Positions 11,830 to 22,806 of a DNA stretch of 64,000 nt are shown one piece after another. Both the position numbers and the translations under genes were made by a program. This DNA comes from Anniella stebbinsi (lineage: Eukaryota > Chordata > Lepidosauria > Squamata > Anniellidae). Within the stretch, counting starts at the first letter, position 1. The number at the start of each line of letters is the position of its first letter. The stretch lies in NCBI GenBank assembly GCA_029215795.1, contig JARDYH010000002.1, positions 133,908,501 through 133,972,500 of the forward strand, read 5' to 3'. The notes beneath the pieces are model-generated. The model did no database searches, had not been told where the DNA came from, and saw nothing but the letters and a program-made list of their open reading frames with translations.

Positions 11830-12082
11830 TTCTGCATTTGCAATACAGCTCGCGCCATGCAAAAATGGACATAATAGGGAAAGTTGTGTACAAAGGTGCG
11901 TATATTAGGGAAAGTTACATATGAAATGTGTATGATCACCGAACCGGTGTACCAACAAATGTGCATTTTGTGAATTGCTGTTTTAATTTGCAGACTGAGG
12001 TGGACATTGGACAGAATAGATTTATGAGTGAATACGTGGGAAACTCACATGGACCAGACAGAAATTGGTTCATCCATCCCTG
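11830..12082. mobile_element. AT-rich MITE-like repeat
   Basis: Ends in GGTTCATCCATCCCTGG and is rich in GCATTTTGTG-type words, like the other AT-rich MITEs. The left end is not defined. Confidence 0.3.
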
Positions 12083-12289
12083 GATGTGCATAGTGCCTTA
12101 GAGATGATGTATGTGCATTGTGCATGTGTTGATGTGACAGACATTTCCTCTACTCACCACACCAAAATTTAACTTCTAGATAACCTGAGGAAGAAACGGG
12201 ATCCAGAGGGATGGTAGGACGAGGAGCTCCGGCTAAAATAACAAGAACAGCAGGAAGTCTGCAAAAGGCAAAAATGGGGCAGTGAAACC

Positions 12290-12860
12290 CAAGGGCCATA
12301 TCTAGGAAGATAACAGTCTAGTCCAGCACTCGGCTCACACAGTGGCCAACCAGCTGTCCATGGGAAACCCACAAGCAGGGCATGAGTGCAACAGCACCCT
12401 CCTGCCCATGTTCCCCAGCAACTGGTGTACATAGGCATACTGTCTCTGATGCTGGAGGTAGCACATAGCCATCAGTAGCCGCTGATAGCCTTCTCCTCTG
12501 GGAATTTATCCAACCCCCTTTTAAAGCCATCCAAATGGGTGGCCATCTCTAGATCTTGTGGTAGCCAATTCCACAGTTTAACTCTGCGTTGTGTAACGAA
12601 GTCATTCCTTTGATCTGTCCTGAATCTCCTAACAATCAGCTTCATGGGATGACTCCATAGATGTCTGGTATTATGGGAGAGGGAAAAAATGTCTCCCCAT
12701 CCACATTCTCCACACCATGCATCATTTTGTACACCTCTACCATGTTTCCCTTTGGCCTCCTTTTTTCTAGGCTAAACGATCCCAGCTGTTGTAACCTTCC
12801 TCATAGGGGAGATGCTCTAGCCTCTTGATTATTTTAATTGCTCTTCACTCCACCTTTTTC
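12290..12860 (-). mobile_element. CR1-type LINE, 3' portion (TTCTTATG-tail subfamily)
   Basis: Read on the minus strand this matches the plus-strand copy at 51000-51655: end of the reverse transcriptase frame, then a GTGGCCATCC-type block, TTTAAAAGGGGGTTGGATAA, and the 3' UTR with CAGGAGGGTGCTGTTGCACT and CCCACAAGC. The final Tail is missing or decayed at the low-coordinate end. It is a truncated, decayed retrotransposon. Confidence 0.8.
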
Positions 12861-12964
12861 CAGCAAGTCTGGACTCCAAAGCAGGGCAAGGCAGAGAGGG
12901 AGCGACTCCACCTGACCTATCACTCATGTCCTTACACTGGAGAGATCTAATGAGGCATGATGAG

Positions 12965-13200
12965 TAGTTAAGAACCTAAGAACAGCCCTGTTGATCAGAC
13001 CAAGGTTCCATCTAGTCTAGCATTCTGTTCACGTAGTGGTTAACCAGATGCCTCTTGGAAACCCACAAGCAGGACATGAGTGCAGCAGGACATACACAGA
13101 GACACTCATGGTCCCCAACAACTGAAGTAGAAAGGCATACTGCCTCCGGTTCTGGAGGTAGCATACAGCCATCAGCACTTCTCCTCCATGAATTTAATAC
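12965..13200 (-). mobile_element. CR1-type LINE 3' end
   Basis: Plus strand: TTAAGAACCTAAGAACAGCC, GATCAGACCAAGGTTCCATC, then GGTTAACCAGATGCCTC and CCCACAAGCAGGACATGAG. This is the 3' UTR of the same subfamily as 12290-12860. Confidence 0.85.
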
Positions 13201-13600
13201 TCCAGAGCTCTAGAATTCCCGTCGACTATTAATCCAAGTCTTAACCTCAGCATCTTCCCAGCAATACTATAAAAACGTAAGAATCTTTTTTTCATTTTGG
13301 CACGCATCTAGTGACCAGTGATATATACTAGGGATTTCTCCCACTGCCACATACACACACACACTAAATATGTATACTTTCGTACATTGAATGAGATGAA
13401 TGGTATTTCTGTTCTTGTAAGTGCCGAGTAATAAATCTAACAAATAACAAAAATAATGAATAATAACCTTTTCCTGGCCTTCTCAAGAGGCTTCCTGAGA
13501 ATCTCATAGATATTGTCACTCACACAAAGGGCGTTTTAGAAAAAGAAAACAGCCGGACAGGGCCCTGGCATGAGGCAATGTGCAGTGGATGCCACAGGCA
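13200..13600. other. No gene recognised
   Basis: AT-rich, with a short CA run near 13353-13363. Nothing else supportable. Confidence 0.3.
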
Positions 13601-13604
13601 GGAA

Positions 13605-13935
13605 ATTTATTTCAGTACACTTTTGATCAGAATTTACCCAATTTGCACATCCCCTGCCCAAATGTGGACCTGAACACCATCTGCACACATTTCCAAGCTG
13701 GTGATGCAATTCACAGGACCAAAGAAAGCAGCGGTCAAAAAACGCATACATTTGAAACATTTGAATGAAAAATGCATATTTTTTGCAATATATGAACAAA
13801 CATGGTTTAATCAGTGGGGGAAAGATGTGTACAGGATTTTAAAGAAAATTGCACACTTAGGAAAACGTGCACACATTTTCATACAAAAAGGAAAACACAA
13901 ACCTGAAATGGGCTCAAGTCAGAAGGAGGTTTGAG
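13605..13935. mobile_element. AT-rich MITE-like repeat
   Basis: Words such as AAATGCATATTTTTTGCAA and GTGCACACATTTTCATAC match the style of the window's hAT-like AT-rich MITEs. Boundaries are uncertain. Confidence 0.3.
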
Positions 13936-13969
13936 GCAGGATTCTGAGAGCTTTAAGAAGCTCAGGATT

Positions 13970-14515
13970 TTATTCATATTATTTATTTCATGTCATTTCT
14001 AGACATCTCAATTGCCAAACCTCTCTGAGCAGTTCACAAAAATCAAGACTGCAACGTAGGCATGAAATATAAAAGATGGAAGCTTAAAACCACAAAAAAA
14101 GTACAACCAGAATACAACCCAGCAGCAATGCAGAGAAAATACAGATTTAAAACAGCCATGCTAAAAGACTAGGATGCTAAAATACTGGGAAAATAAGACG
14201 GCCTTCACCTGGCACCAGAAAGGGAACAACATAGGTGCCAGGCAAACCTCGCTAAGGAGCTCATTCCACAGCCGGGGTGCCACAGCAGAAAAGGCCCTCC
14301 TCTTCCTGGTAACCACCCACCGCACTTCCTTTGGAAGGCGCTCACAGAGAGGGGCCCCTGAAGATGATCTTAAGGACCAGGCACGTACATATGGGAGGAG
14401 GCGTTCCTTCAGATAACCTGGCCCCATGCCGTTTACGGCTTTGAAAGTTAATACCAGCACTTTGAATCGGGCCTGGACATGGATGGGCAGAGGATTTGCT
14501 GATTTGCTCATCTCT
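13970..14515 (-). mobile_element. L2-clade LINE, 3' end
   Basis: The minus strand carries the C-terminal end of an L2-type reverse transcriptase (about 14161-14523), with the family motifs KVLVLTFKA, GPGYLKERLLPY and SAVAPRLWNELL. The 3' UTR follows towards 13970 (CTCTGAGCAGTTCACAAA on the plus strand). It is 5'-truncated. Confidence 0.85.
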
Positions 14516-14784
14516 AAGGCCATTAAAGGGTAAAAGAATGGGATGCAGACAGATATGACTCCAGACCTGGTATCATTGTCAGCCCATAGGGGGTGTCAGA
14601 GAGGGCAAAAGGGAAGCACCTACACACACCTTGCCCAGGTGATAGGAATGGGGGCTGCACAAACAGTTGGTTAGAAGGAAAGCCAAAGTGGCTTCCTAGG
14701 GTGTCAACAGTTGAGTGTCATGAGGAGGGGCAGGATGGGAGGCAGACAAGACCAACTTATGGGTGCAATCAAGGGATGTCCGTC

Positions 14785-15010
14785 GCTGGATTTCTGTAGC
14801 ACCCCCAACTCAGCTCGCATTTGTGAGTGGAGCCGCAAGTTTTTCCAGGTTGTTATTTGTGTAAATAGCTTTATTTAATTTCCATAAAGTGCAGTCACAA
14901 TTTGCACAAATTATGCAAATTACAGCCAAAATTTGTGCAAATTACACAAAATTTCTATTTCTGCAAAAAAAAAAAAAATTAAAAAACCCTGAAAAATCAG
15001 AAAGTTGGCC
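14785..15010. mobile_element. AT-rich MITE-like repeat
   Basis: Starts near GGGATGTCCGTCGCTGG and is rich in CAAATTATGCAAATTACA-type repeats. It resembles 44424-44828 in composition. It contains an A-run at 14965-14978. Confidence 0.35.
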
Positions 15011-15224
15011 TACACTGACCTGCCATGTCTGGGGGTCACGTCAGGCCCAGGGCTCAAAGGGAATCCAATGAGCCCCAAGAAAATTGAGGGGGATGACAGG
15101 TGATGTCACCATCCCTGCTAATAAAAAATCCGGGTGCTGTATCCTTCTGAGCCCAGGCTCCACTACACTACTGGAGGGGTTAGCTATTTGCGTATTCTGC
15201 CCCAGGCATGAAAAGGGCATGAGC

Positions 15225-15420
15225 TCACCCTGCACATGGTGAGCACCTTTGCAGGCAGAAAGTCCCAGGTTCAATCCCCGGCAAATCCAGGTAGGGCTGA
15301 AAAAATCCCACCTGAAACACCGGAGAGCCATTTCTGCCGGTCAGCGTCAGCAATTCCAGGCTGTATGGACCAATGGTCGGACTCAATAGAAGGCAGCATC
15401 ATGTGTTCCTATGAGATCAA
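15225..15420 (+). mobile_element. tRNA-derived SINE
   Basis: CATGGTGAGCACCTTTGC, then AGAAAGTCCCAGGTTCAATCC (intact B-box GGTTCAATCC), CAGGTAGGGCTGAAAA, CCGGAGAGCCATTTCTGCCG and the tail GAAGGCAGCATCATGTGTTC. This is the best-preserved copy of the family in the window. Confidence 0.85.
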
Positions 15421-15479
15421 GCATCGCTAAGCCTAACCCATGTTTGGAGCCATAATTTTACTCAGCTGAGCTTATAGAC

Positions 15480-16270
15480 GTGGCGTTTCATAAAACCCAT
15501 TTTCCCGCAGAGATGAAAGCTAGACGATGCTACCTGAAAATAAGCATGTTGTCCATTTACAACTATTCTAGTTTTAAGGACAGAATAGTTGAACCTTTTA
15601 AAAAAAACCCACCAAGGCTCTTTCAGTTCTCTGAAGTAATTGGCTGTTGCAATGCAAGGGGGGGAAGGGAATGTAAAGTGCTATCAAAAGGAATACATTT
15701 ATGAACAGGCAAATTATCAGTGGAGTAAACAGCTTTCTATGGGAACGCGTCCTTGAATCCAGATTGACACATTCCGGTTTAGCGTAACTGAAGAGCCCTT
15801 TTTTTTTTGAGTGGGAAGGAATCAAAAACAAGAACACAGGTCCTCAATCTCATGGTTACCCGTTCACTCCAACTGGTGTCAGTAGCTATGAAGTGATTTT
15901 GCCACCCGGTTCGGTTTATTTCATTTGTATGTGTGCAATTCACTCACACACACACACACACCTTCATCTGTTTCATTTCGGCGAATAAATATATGCTAAC
16001 ACACACACACACACAGAGACACAGAAACCTGTAATGGAGTCATTGGTTCGATTAATGATTAAACCCCCTTTAGCCCAATTAAAAAGGCATCCCCCGTCAG
16101 ACATTGCATTTTTTTCAAGCAAGTTGCCTCTTGAAATTCTCCACCCTCTATGCGGGGAAAGAAACTGGGGTAGCCATTTCACCCAAATTCTCCAAGGAGA
16201 AGAGAATTTCTCGAACAGTTTCTCAGGGAGGTGAGGGCTCCCAATGAGCAACAGCAGCTTTTCTCCTTGG
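15480..16270. other. Probable single-copy stretch with homeodomain-like motifs
   Basis: No repeat hallmarks except CA runs at 15947-15961 and 15999-16014. The core at 16035-16095 (GATTAATGATTAAACC, AGCCCAATTAAAAAGG) is rich in TAAT/ATTA sites, as many conserved developmental enhancers are. Conservation cannot be tested here. Confidence 0.25.
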
Positions 16271-16586
16271 ATTTTTAATGTTTTGCAGCTGGGGTTGCAG
16301 ACGCAAGCAGCCGTGACAACAACAGTAACTATGCTGGCATCTTACCTGCCACTGTGGATCCACCACAGCGCCTCAGATCTAGTATTCTTCTCGGACGGGG
16401 GGGGGGGCAGGAGGGGGGGCCACCGCCTCCCCTAAAATGGTGGTGAAATATTGGGAGAAAACTCTGCAGAGGGGCATTATTTTTCATGGGGCAGGGGAGA
16501 AAAGGAACAATCTCGGAATTTTTCACACAAAAAATACACAAAATGCCTTCTAAGAAATTTCAGTTCCACTCTAGTGTTAACTTAGA

Positions 16587-17388
16587 TCGGGGCTGGGCAG
16601 AAAATAGATCCTGGGACGTTTTGGTCTTCAGTTCCCAGAAGCCCCTGCCAGAATGCCCAATGGTCAGGAATGCTGTTGTCCTGCATTGGCTGGAGCAGCC
16701 TCAGTGATAGGGCTAATCACAAGGCCAAGTGCTACTCCAGAGTCCAGGCCAATGTTCCAGCAGGTGGGTTTCTGTTCAAGGGAGCTCAGGCAAAGGAGGA
16801 GTGGTCAAACAGGCAAAAGGGTCAAAACACAATCCAGTGGCAGCATCAAGTAGGAGTCCAAGATCTGTAGAACAGAGGTCCAAGCAGAATGCAGGGTCAG
16901 AAGAAAAGGCAGGAGAAGCCCGTGAGACATTATCTCCAGGAGTTAGCAAGCTCTGCTGCAGACTTTTAATCACAAAGCCTGTTGAGCCCCACCCGGGCTC
17001 AGCTGCTCTCCATTACAGCTCTCCGGCCAGAGTCTTACTCAAGAGAAGTCACTTTCTCCTAAGGACACCATCTTTATAAGCGAGCACTCCTTCCTAGAAG
17101 AGGCCTACTGGCTTGTTACGAGAGGCAACGACACTCCTGGGGGTCAGGGCATTGCTCAGCATCTGCTCCAGAGTCAGAGTCCCCTCCCCCTGAAGGGAAA
17201 GGACCTGCAGCGGTCTCCCCCTTAGGCCCAGGCTCCTCCTGGTGTGGTGCCAGCGACTCCTCTGATGATGCGTTCCTGGTTTCTGGAGTCTCTACGTCTC
17301 CCTCTGAGGAAGATTCCTCCAGCGAGGGCACAACAGTTGTGAGCTGAAGTCCCATATATCTGGAGATCTACTTTCTGCCCATCCCTTG
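16587..17388. mobile_element. Palindromic MITE split by an inserted LTR
   Basis: The left part (16587-16679) starts GGGCTGGGCAGAAAATAGAT; the right part (17336-17388) contains TGAAGTCCCATATATCTGG and ends GATCTACTTTCTGCCCATCC. The two parts are reverse complements of each other, so they are the two ends of one MITE now separated by 656 bp. Confidence 0.7.
16680..17335 (-). mobile_element. Solo LTR-like insertion inside a MITE
   Basis: It is flanked by a direct 5-bp duplication GTTGT (16675-16679 and 17336-17340), exactly where it interrupts the MITE. On the minus strand it begins TGTTGTGCCC and has a TATA-like CTTATAAAG (RC of 17071-17079). The other end (CCAATGCAGG) is not a canonical CA terminus, so the LTR identity is likely but unproven. 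A 79-codon minus frame at 17116-17355 is acidic and overlaps the LTR boundary; I do not consider it a gene. Confidence 0.6.
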
Positions 17389-17399
17389 ACTTATTGAGG

Positions 17400-18095
17400 C
17401 AACATTGCCCTTTCACTCTCAACATAGGAGAGAAGAATTACCTCTTCTAAGATGGGAGCTGCTGCAAAATATATGGTAGACTGGGAAGGGGACCCCAAGG
17501 TTTGCAGAAGCACCAAAAATGTTTTGGGGATGGGAAGTAAGAGGAGGGAAGCCCCAAAAACATTACACAAATTGCAGCCAATGTCCGTTTCCAGGAGTGG
17601 GGGGAATAAAATACAGAAAATCTGTTAGCTGGCCCAAGTCACTCCAGACCGAGCTGGGCCAGCAGGAGAAAGATGGAACAGGTTCCAAGGACTGAGCTGA
17701 TGAAAACGTATCAAGCTCACCCCACAACCAGATTCCCCCAACATCCCTAACTGGGTCTGAGCATCCCCACTTCTCCTGGTCATTCTATAAAGAAAACATG
17801 AGCGGTACTGTTGGAAGGACTCAGGAATGCAGAATTAATCTACAGTTCCGGAAGAGGAAGGGAAAACGTTTCTGATACTCCCAGAGTAATTTGACGTGAC
17901 TGAAAATAACTAATGGATGGGAAAGCCTCGCTGATGGGTTTGTTATTGATCCTGCGCTGATGAGAATGTTACAGGGAACATCCAGACCTAATAGGAATCC
18001 AGTGCTAGCAAAGGGTTAGCAGATGTATCTCTTCCCCATGGAGAACTCCCAAAAGAGGAGTGGGGAGGCTAAAGGTATACACCCAAAGCAAAATT
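17400..18095. other. No gene recognised
   Basis: Nothing supportable beyond possible decayed repeats around 17500-17640. Confidence 0.3.
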
Positions 18096-18102
18096 CATGT
18101 TC

Positions 18103-18240
18103 CAGCCTTCCCCAAGTTGGTGCCCTGCGGGTGTGTTGGATTGCAGTGCCCATCATCCCCAGCCAGCATAGCCATGCTGGTTGGGAATGATGGGCTTTGC
18201 AATCCAACACTCCCGCAGGGCACCAACTTGGGGAAGGCTG
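18103..18240. mobile_element. Palindromic MITE, 138 bp, nearly perfect
   Basis: Begins CAGCCTTCCCCAAGTTGG and ends CCAACTTGGGGAAGGCTG, an exact inverted pair; the pairing continues through GGTGCCCTGCGGG and GTTGGATTGCA. No target duplication is evident. Confidence 0.85.
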
Positions 18241-18535
18241 CCTTTTTGTATCTATTTTCAGTGCAATTCCCTTTTCCTCTTTGCTGATAATTCCTCGTTT
18301 TCGATATATTTCCAATGGGAACCGTTTATGGATGGGGATCAGCCCAGTCACACACCTATAAAGGAGGCAGCAGCTCCTCTGCCATTGCTCCGTGCCAAGG
18401 AGGGCAGGGCTCCTGCACTGTGGATAGAAGTGCAGAGATCTCAGCGGGCAGAAGCAGAAGCAGGGATCTCAGCGGGCGCATTCGGGGCACAAGAGTCCTA
18501 TCCTCTTTTGCCTCTGGCCACCTTCACCTGTAAGG

Positions 18536-19500
18536 CAGGGGTCCCCAACATGGCGACCCATGGCACCCTGCACGTTCTGCACTCCCTGCCCCCTTCCAAA
18601 AAAAATGTAAAAAAAATATATTTAAACCTTGGGAAATGTTAGGGCAAGCTTCTTTCTCCTCCATTCTGGCCTCGCTATTTCTATCCACCCCTCTTCAGTT
18701 CAGTGTTCCTCCTCCTCTAGCCTTGCTGTTTCTCTCCCCCTTTGCCTTCCAGGGGTCTGTCTTCACAGCGCCGGATTGGCGCCGCCTCCCTCTTCAACCC
18801 CGCACTTTCCGTCTCCAGAGGTGGCGTCAGGTGATCCAGACACCGAGGAGGGAGGGTGAGGTTTCTGGGCAGCCATCTGGGTCCCGGAGCTGCCCCCCAT
18901 CCTCTTCCTGGTGGAAGGTGACCAATCACTGGTCACCTTCCACTAGGCTCCACCTCCCCCCCCCCCCGGGTTGGCCCTGGATTGCCCATGGAGCAACGTC
19001 ACATGGCGGACGCACCATGTTGATGTTGCTCCCTTTAAAAAAGTCAGGGTAAATCCCTGGCTTTTTCAAAACGCAGCATCACGTGGAAGCCCCACGGTGG
19101 CTCTGAACCTGGGCCTGCATCGTTTAACCGAAGGGTGCCGCTCCAGAGCCACCGCAGGGCTTTTCTCATGTGTAGAGATCCCCCTGATTTCCCCTCCCTC
19201 CCAGCCTGTAGCTTTGCTATTTCTCTGCTCCTCCATGCCTACCTCTTTAGCCCCCTTTGGACCAGCCTGGCTGTTTCCTTCCCCCCTTTGCCCCCTCCCC
19301 ACTCCACCCCGCCTCCAGCCTCACCGTTTCTCTCTCCACCCCACCCCATACACACCTCTTCTGTTCGGTCTTGACTAGCCAGGCACCACGACAGCCCTTT
19401 TGTGAGTGAGTAGCCACATCCTGGAGCCATTTTGTGCTCACACAGCAATTTCTGAAATTCCCAAATGTGCCCCGGATCCAAAATGGTTGGGGGACACCTG
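18536..19500. mobile_element. Candidate hAT-like non-autonomous element
   Basis: Begins CAGGGGTCCCCAACATGGC and ends AAATGGTTGGGGGACACCTG, imperfect inverted termini of the CAGGGGTCCCCAAC type known from vertebrate hAT elements. The interior is C-rich with no transposase. An 8-bp duplication is not visible, so the call rests on the termini. Confidence 0.5.
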
Positions 19501-19539
19501 ATTAACAGACATTTCACAGGCAAGGCTTCTCTGGGCATG

Positions 19540-20270
19540 AGGGTTGCCAGCTCTCGAAATAAAGAAATCCTGGTGCCTGGGCAAGCCTGGGGTGGGGTAG
19601 GTGGAGTCCAATGGTTAGGGGCAGGTTGAAGGGTGGAGCTTAATCATTTCCAGCAGGCCTAAAGGCGGAGCCAAGCACAAAAGCATCTATTCCCCTAACA
19701 TGTGCAGATAATTAAAACTAAAAAGCAAAAGTGGAGGGCGGGAAACAACACAGCTCCTTTGAACTGGTTCAAAAGCAAAGAGGGGGGAAAAGCCAACCAC
19801 AACGGAACACTATGATTTCTAAACACACAATATCATCTTGTTCCAGCAGCTTCAATACACAAGCAGGAATATCATAAGGGCTCTTTGGTGTTAGAACAGG
19901 GGTAGGCAGGGCTGAAACTCTTTAAGTCCGAGGGCCAAATTCCATTTCAGAGCAGCTTTGCAGCTGCTACTTTTCAGTAGTGGGCGGGGCCAGGGCAAAG
20001 GGGGTGGAGACAAAACAGCTGCACGTTTTAGCTTAAAGCCTTAAGAGAGGTGTTTTAACCTTTTAGAACCTGGGAGAGAATGTGCTAAAGACTGGAAACC
20101 ACAAAACATTTGGCAGCAGGAAGAAAGGGGGAGGGTCAAGGGAAGGGTGTGTATCCATCCGGCTGGATTTGGCCTCCAGGCCTGAGATCCCACACCCTCC
20201 TTTTTGAGAATGTTTCAGGCTCTCAGCGAGGATATGAACGAGCCATTGCAAAATGCAGGGAGGGCTGCTA
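19540..20270. other. Repeat-like sequence, not classified
   Basis: Contains phrases seen in reptile repeats, such as GGGTTGCCAGCTCTCG near 19543 and AACAGGGGTAGGCAGGGCTG near 19896. No gene. Confidence 0.25.
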
Positions 20271-20284
20271 GTTCCAGGATCAGT

Positions 20285-20440
20285 GGGGCGGTGAATGCGT
20301 TCTGGGTTTCAGTCCGAACCAACTAGGGCTCTACCAGTGTTCTGCACCTTGGGTAGCTCCTTTAGAGTCCTGATTGCTTATGACCGAAACCAGGAACAGA
20401 TTCGCCGCCCCACCGACATCAGAGCCACCAGCCTCCAATG
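20285..20440. mobile_element. MITE, GGAGGCTGG family, partial
   Basis: TTCTGGGTTTCAGTCCGAAC at the left, GACCGAAACCAGGAACAG at the right, and the end CAGAGCCACCAGCCTCCA. The left terminus is missing. Confidence 0.75.
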
Positions 20441-20539
20441 GCAAAATGCCCAGGCCTTGCTGAGGAAGAGGAGCCCCTTACTCAAGTGCAGCTCCAAAAT
20501 GAAGCCCCGGCGTCAAACGCTTTTCTAGCAACGAGGGGA

Positions 20540-20960
20540 AGTTTTTGGCCTTCTCGTCTTCCAAATTCAAATTTAATCTGCTTGACAAGACTTTTACAAA
20601 CTGTTTGAGCTGTGATGTTCCGTTATGCGGCTAGCCTCTTTAGCTGTTGAATGACTGTTAAAGAGCGGTTAAGCCCAGCTTCTAAGCCTTTGAAATTGAC
20701 ACAAGCTGCTTAAAGGAGCTGCCTGGAGCTTCAGATACTTAAATGCTCCCTCAAATAAAAGTGGTTGAAGGGAGAGGTACAAAAGCAAGCAAAGAAGTAT
20801 TTATAGTGATAGAGTTAGGAGGGAATTCAGTACCAACTTTTAACCAATTTCTGGGCTTGCATAACAAAATCTTGACAGATGTTTCTCCTGTGGAGGCATC
20901 TGCTAAGCAAGACTGAGCAATAACTTGCAAATTAGGAAATCCTTTAATCCCCTATCAATT
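20540..20960. other. Probable single-copy stretch
   Basis: AT-rich sequence without repeat hallmarks. Possibly conserved non-coding DNA; not tested. Confidence 0.25.
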
Positions 20961-21094
20961 CTTTCCTAAGAGTTTTGCTTCAGATTGGGGAAAATAATAC
21001 GATTTACATTCCAGCATTATTATTAATATTAATTTAAACCTGGCTAACCAATGATAGACATGAAAGTACTGATCTCCCCTATGTAATGCAATGC

Positions 21095-21414
21095 TAGGGT
21101 GACCATATGAAAAGAGGAAGGGCTCCTGTATCTTTAACACTTGTACTGAAAAGGGAATTTCAGCAGGTGTCATTTGTATGCATGCAGCACCTGGTGAAAT
21201 TCCCTCATCATCACCACAGTTAAAGCTGCAGGAACCCTGCCTACTGTGACCAGATACAAAAGAGGGCAGGGCTCCTGCACCTTTTAACTGTGGTGATGAA
21301 GAGGGAATTCCACCAGGTGCTGCATACATACAAATGACACCTGTTGAAATTCTTTTTTCTATACAACTGTTAAAGATACAGGAGCCCTGTCCTCCTTTTC
21401 ATATGGTCACCCTA
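21095..21414. mobile_element. Palindromic MITE flanked by TA (Tc1/mariner-like)
   Basis: Begins TAGGGTGACCATATGAAAAG and ends CTTTTCATATGGTCACCCTA. Inside it is a second inverted layer (CAGGTGTCATTTGTATGCATG against ATACATACAAATGACACCTG). The TA at each end fits a TA target duplication. Related copies are at 33205-33472 and 58721-58900. Confidence 0.75.
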
Positions 21415-21419
21415 TTTCC

Positions 21420-22110
21420 ACACCATCCTGAGTAATGAAGTATTCATAATTCCCTTCGCTGCCTGCCAGAGGAAGCTGCTGTGTTCATAAACATTACAAG
21501 TGAAAGATCAAGATCTGCCTTAGGGAAGATACGCTTTTAGAGTCCCGGTTGGCAACTCATTTAAAAACGAAACAAAAGGGGGACATATTTTCAACCAAGC
21601 CAGGGGTGAATGGACAACAATGTTGGCCCTGCCCACCAGCAGAGGCCTGTGCAAATCCAGATGTACAGATTTTGTTAAATTCATTCCGTCTATGTTGACA
21701 GGCATCTTTCATTCTGTCATCCAAGCATTTACGGAATCACATTCTTATTTTTTAGGGATGTAGGAGGATTTTGTTCCAATTGCATGCAAATCATGCAAAT
21801 CCTCCCTTCCAAAGTAGATGATTGGAATATATTGCTATGTTTAGGTATTTGGTGTTTCCATTGACGTACAGTGACCAGTGAATGGCTTAGGGTGAATAAT
21901 ACAATGTATTCCTAAGATCCCGCTACCAACTGAAAAGTTTCTAGCTAATGTACCTGCTTACAAACACCCCATATATAGTGATCAAATCTGAACGAGAGAG
22001 CAAATGCCATAAGCCAAGTCTTTCCCAAGTCTTGCCATTATCACTAAAAATATTTTCCCCTCCTCCACTGCGAAAATATCTAAAGTAGATTGGAGGGCTA
22101 TGAGATGGTC
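21420..22110. other. No gene recognised; repeat-like piece at 21655-21800
   Basis: The piece CAGGCATCTTTCATTCTG (about 21700-21717) recurs at about 30316-30333, so part of this stretch belongs to an AT-rich repeat family. Confidence 0.35.
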
Positions 22111-22117
22111 CAACTGC

Positions 22118-22255
22118 GTCATAGCTCAATATTAGACCACTTGCTTTGCATACAGAAGGTGTCAGGTTCAATTCCCAGCATCTCCAGGCAAGGCTGGGGA
22201 AGATCCCAGTTTGGACACCTGGAGATCTGCAGCCGGTCAGCGTAGACCAGTCGTT
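22118..22255 (+). mobile_element. tRNA-derived SINE, 3'-shortened
   Basis: CATAGCTCAATATTAGACCA, AGAAGGTGTCAGGTTCAATTC (B-box), CATCTCCAGGCAAGGCTGGG, CAGCCGGTCAGCGTAGACC. Same family as 15225-15420. Confidence 0.8.
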
Positions 22256-22319
22256 GGGAACCTACATACTCCTTCAGGAGTTGTTGAACTCCAACTGCCA
22301 TCAGCTCTAGCCGGCATGA

Positions 22320-22690
22320 CAGATGATCAGGGATGATTCTTTTCATTCATTTAATATGTTTCTATACTGCCCAATAGCCAAATTTCTCTGGGTGGTTTAC
22401 AAAGATCAGGACCTCAAAAATACATTATAAAAACCATTTAAGTACAAACCTATAAACAAACAGCATATACACACACACACAATTTCAAAACAATTTTAAA
22501 CAATCAACAATAAGAAAAATCCAGGATCTGATTTAACCACATCATATGTTGCCAAATGCCTGAGAGAAGAGGAAGGTCTTCACCTGGTGTTGAAAAGATA
22601 ACAATGTTGACACCAGGTAGGCCTCATCAGGGAGATCATTCCATGACTGAGGGCCCATGCCAGTAGGGTTGGGCGAACGTTCTACAGCCA
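22320..22690 (-). mobile_element. L2-clade LINE 3' UTR
   Basis: The plus strand shows TTTCTATACTGCCCAATAGCC, then TCTCTGGGTGGTTTACAAAG, an A-rich stretch, and GAAGGTCTTCACCTGGTG...GGCCTCATCAGGGAGATCATTC. These are hallmarks of L2 3' regions read in reverse. Confidence 0.8.
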
Positions 22691-22709
22691 TGGTCACTTT
22701 TAGGATCAC

Positions 22710-22761
22710 TGTTAGGTTCTCCCTAGGGTGGGGGGAGGCTTGCAGGGGGGGGAGTCAATTA

Positions 22762-22806
<45 letters not shown>

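Noticed and set aside
15225..15420. tRNA gene suggested by an intact B-box
   Set aside because: The cloverleaf cannot be closed, and the sequence continues into a SINE body shared by several copies.
17116..17355. Acidic 79-codon minus-strand frame
   Set aside because: It overlaps the end of an LTR-like insertion and the flanking MITE.
18536..19500. Firm hAT call
   Set aside because: Termini fit but no 8-bp duplication is visible, so kept only as a candidate.
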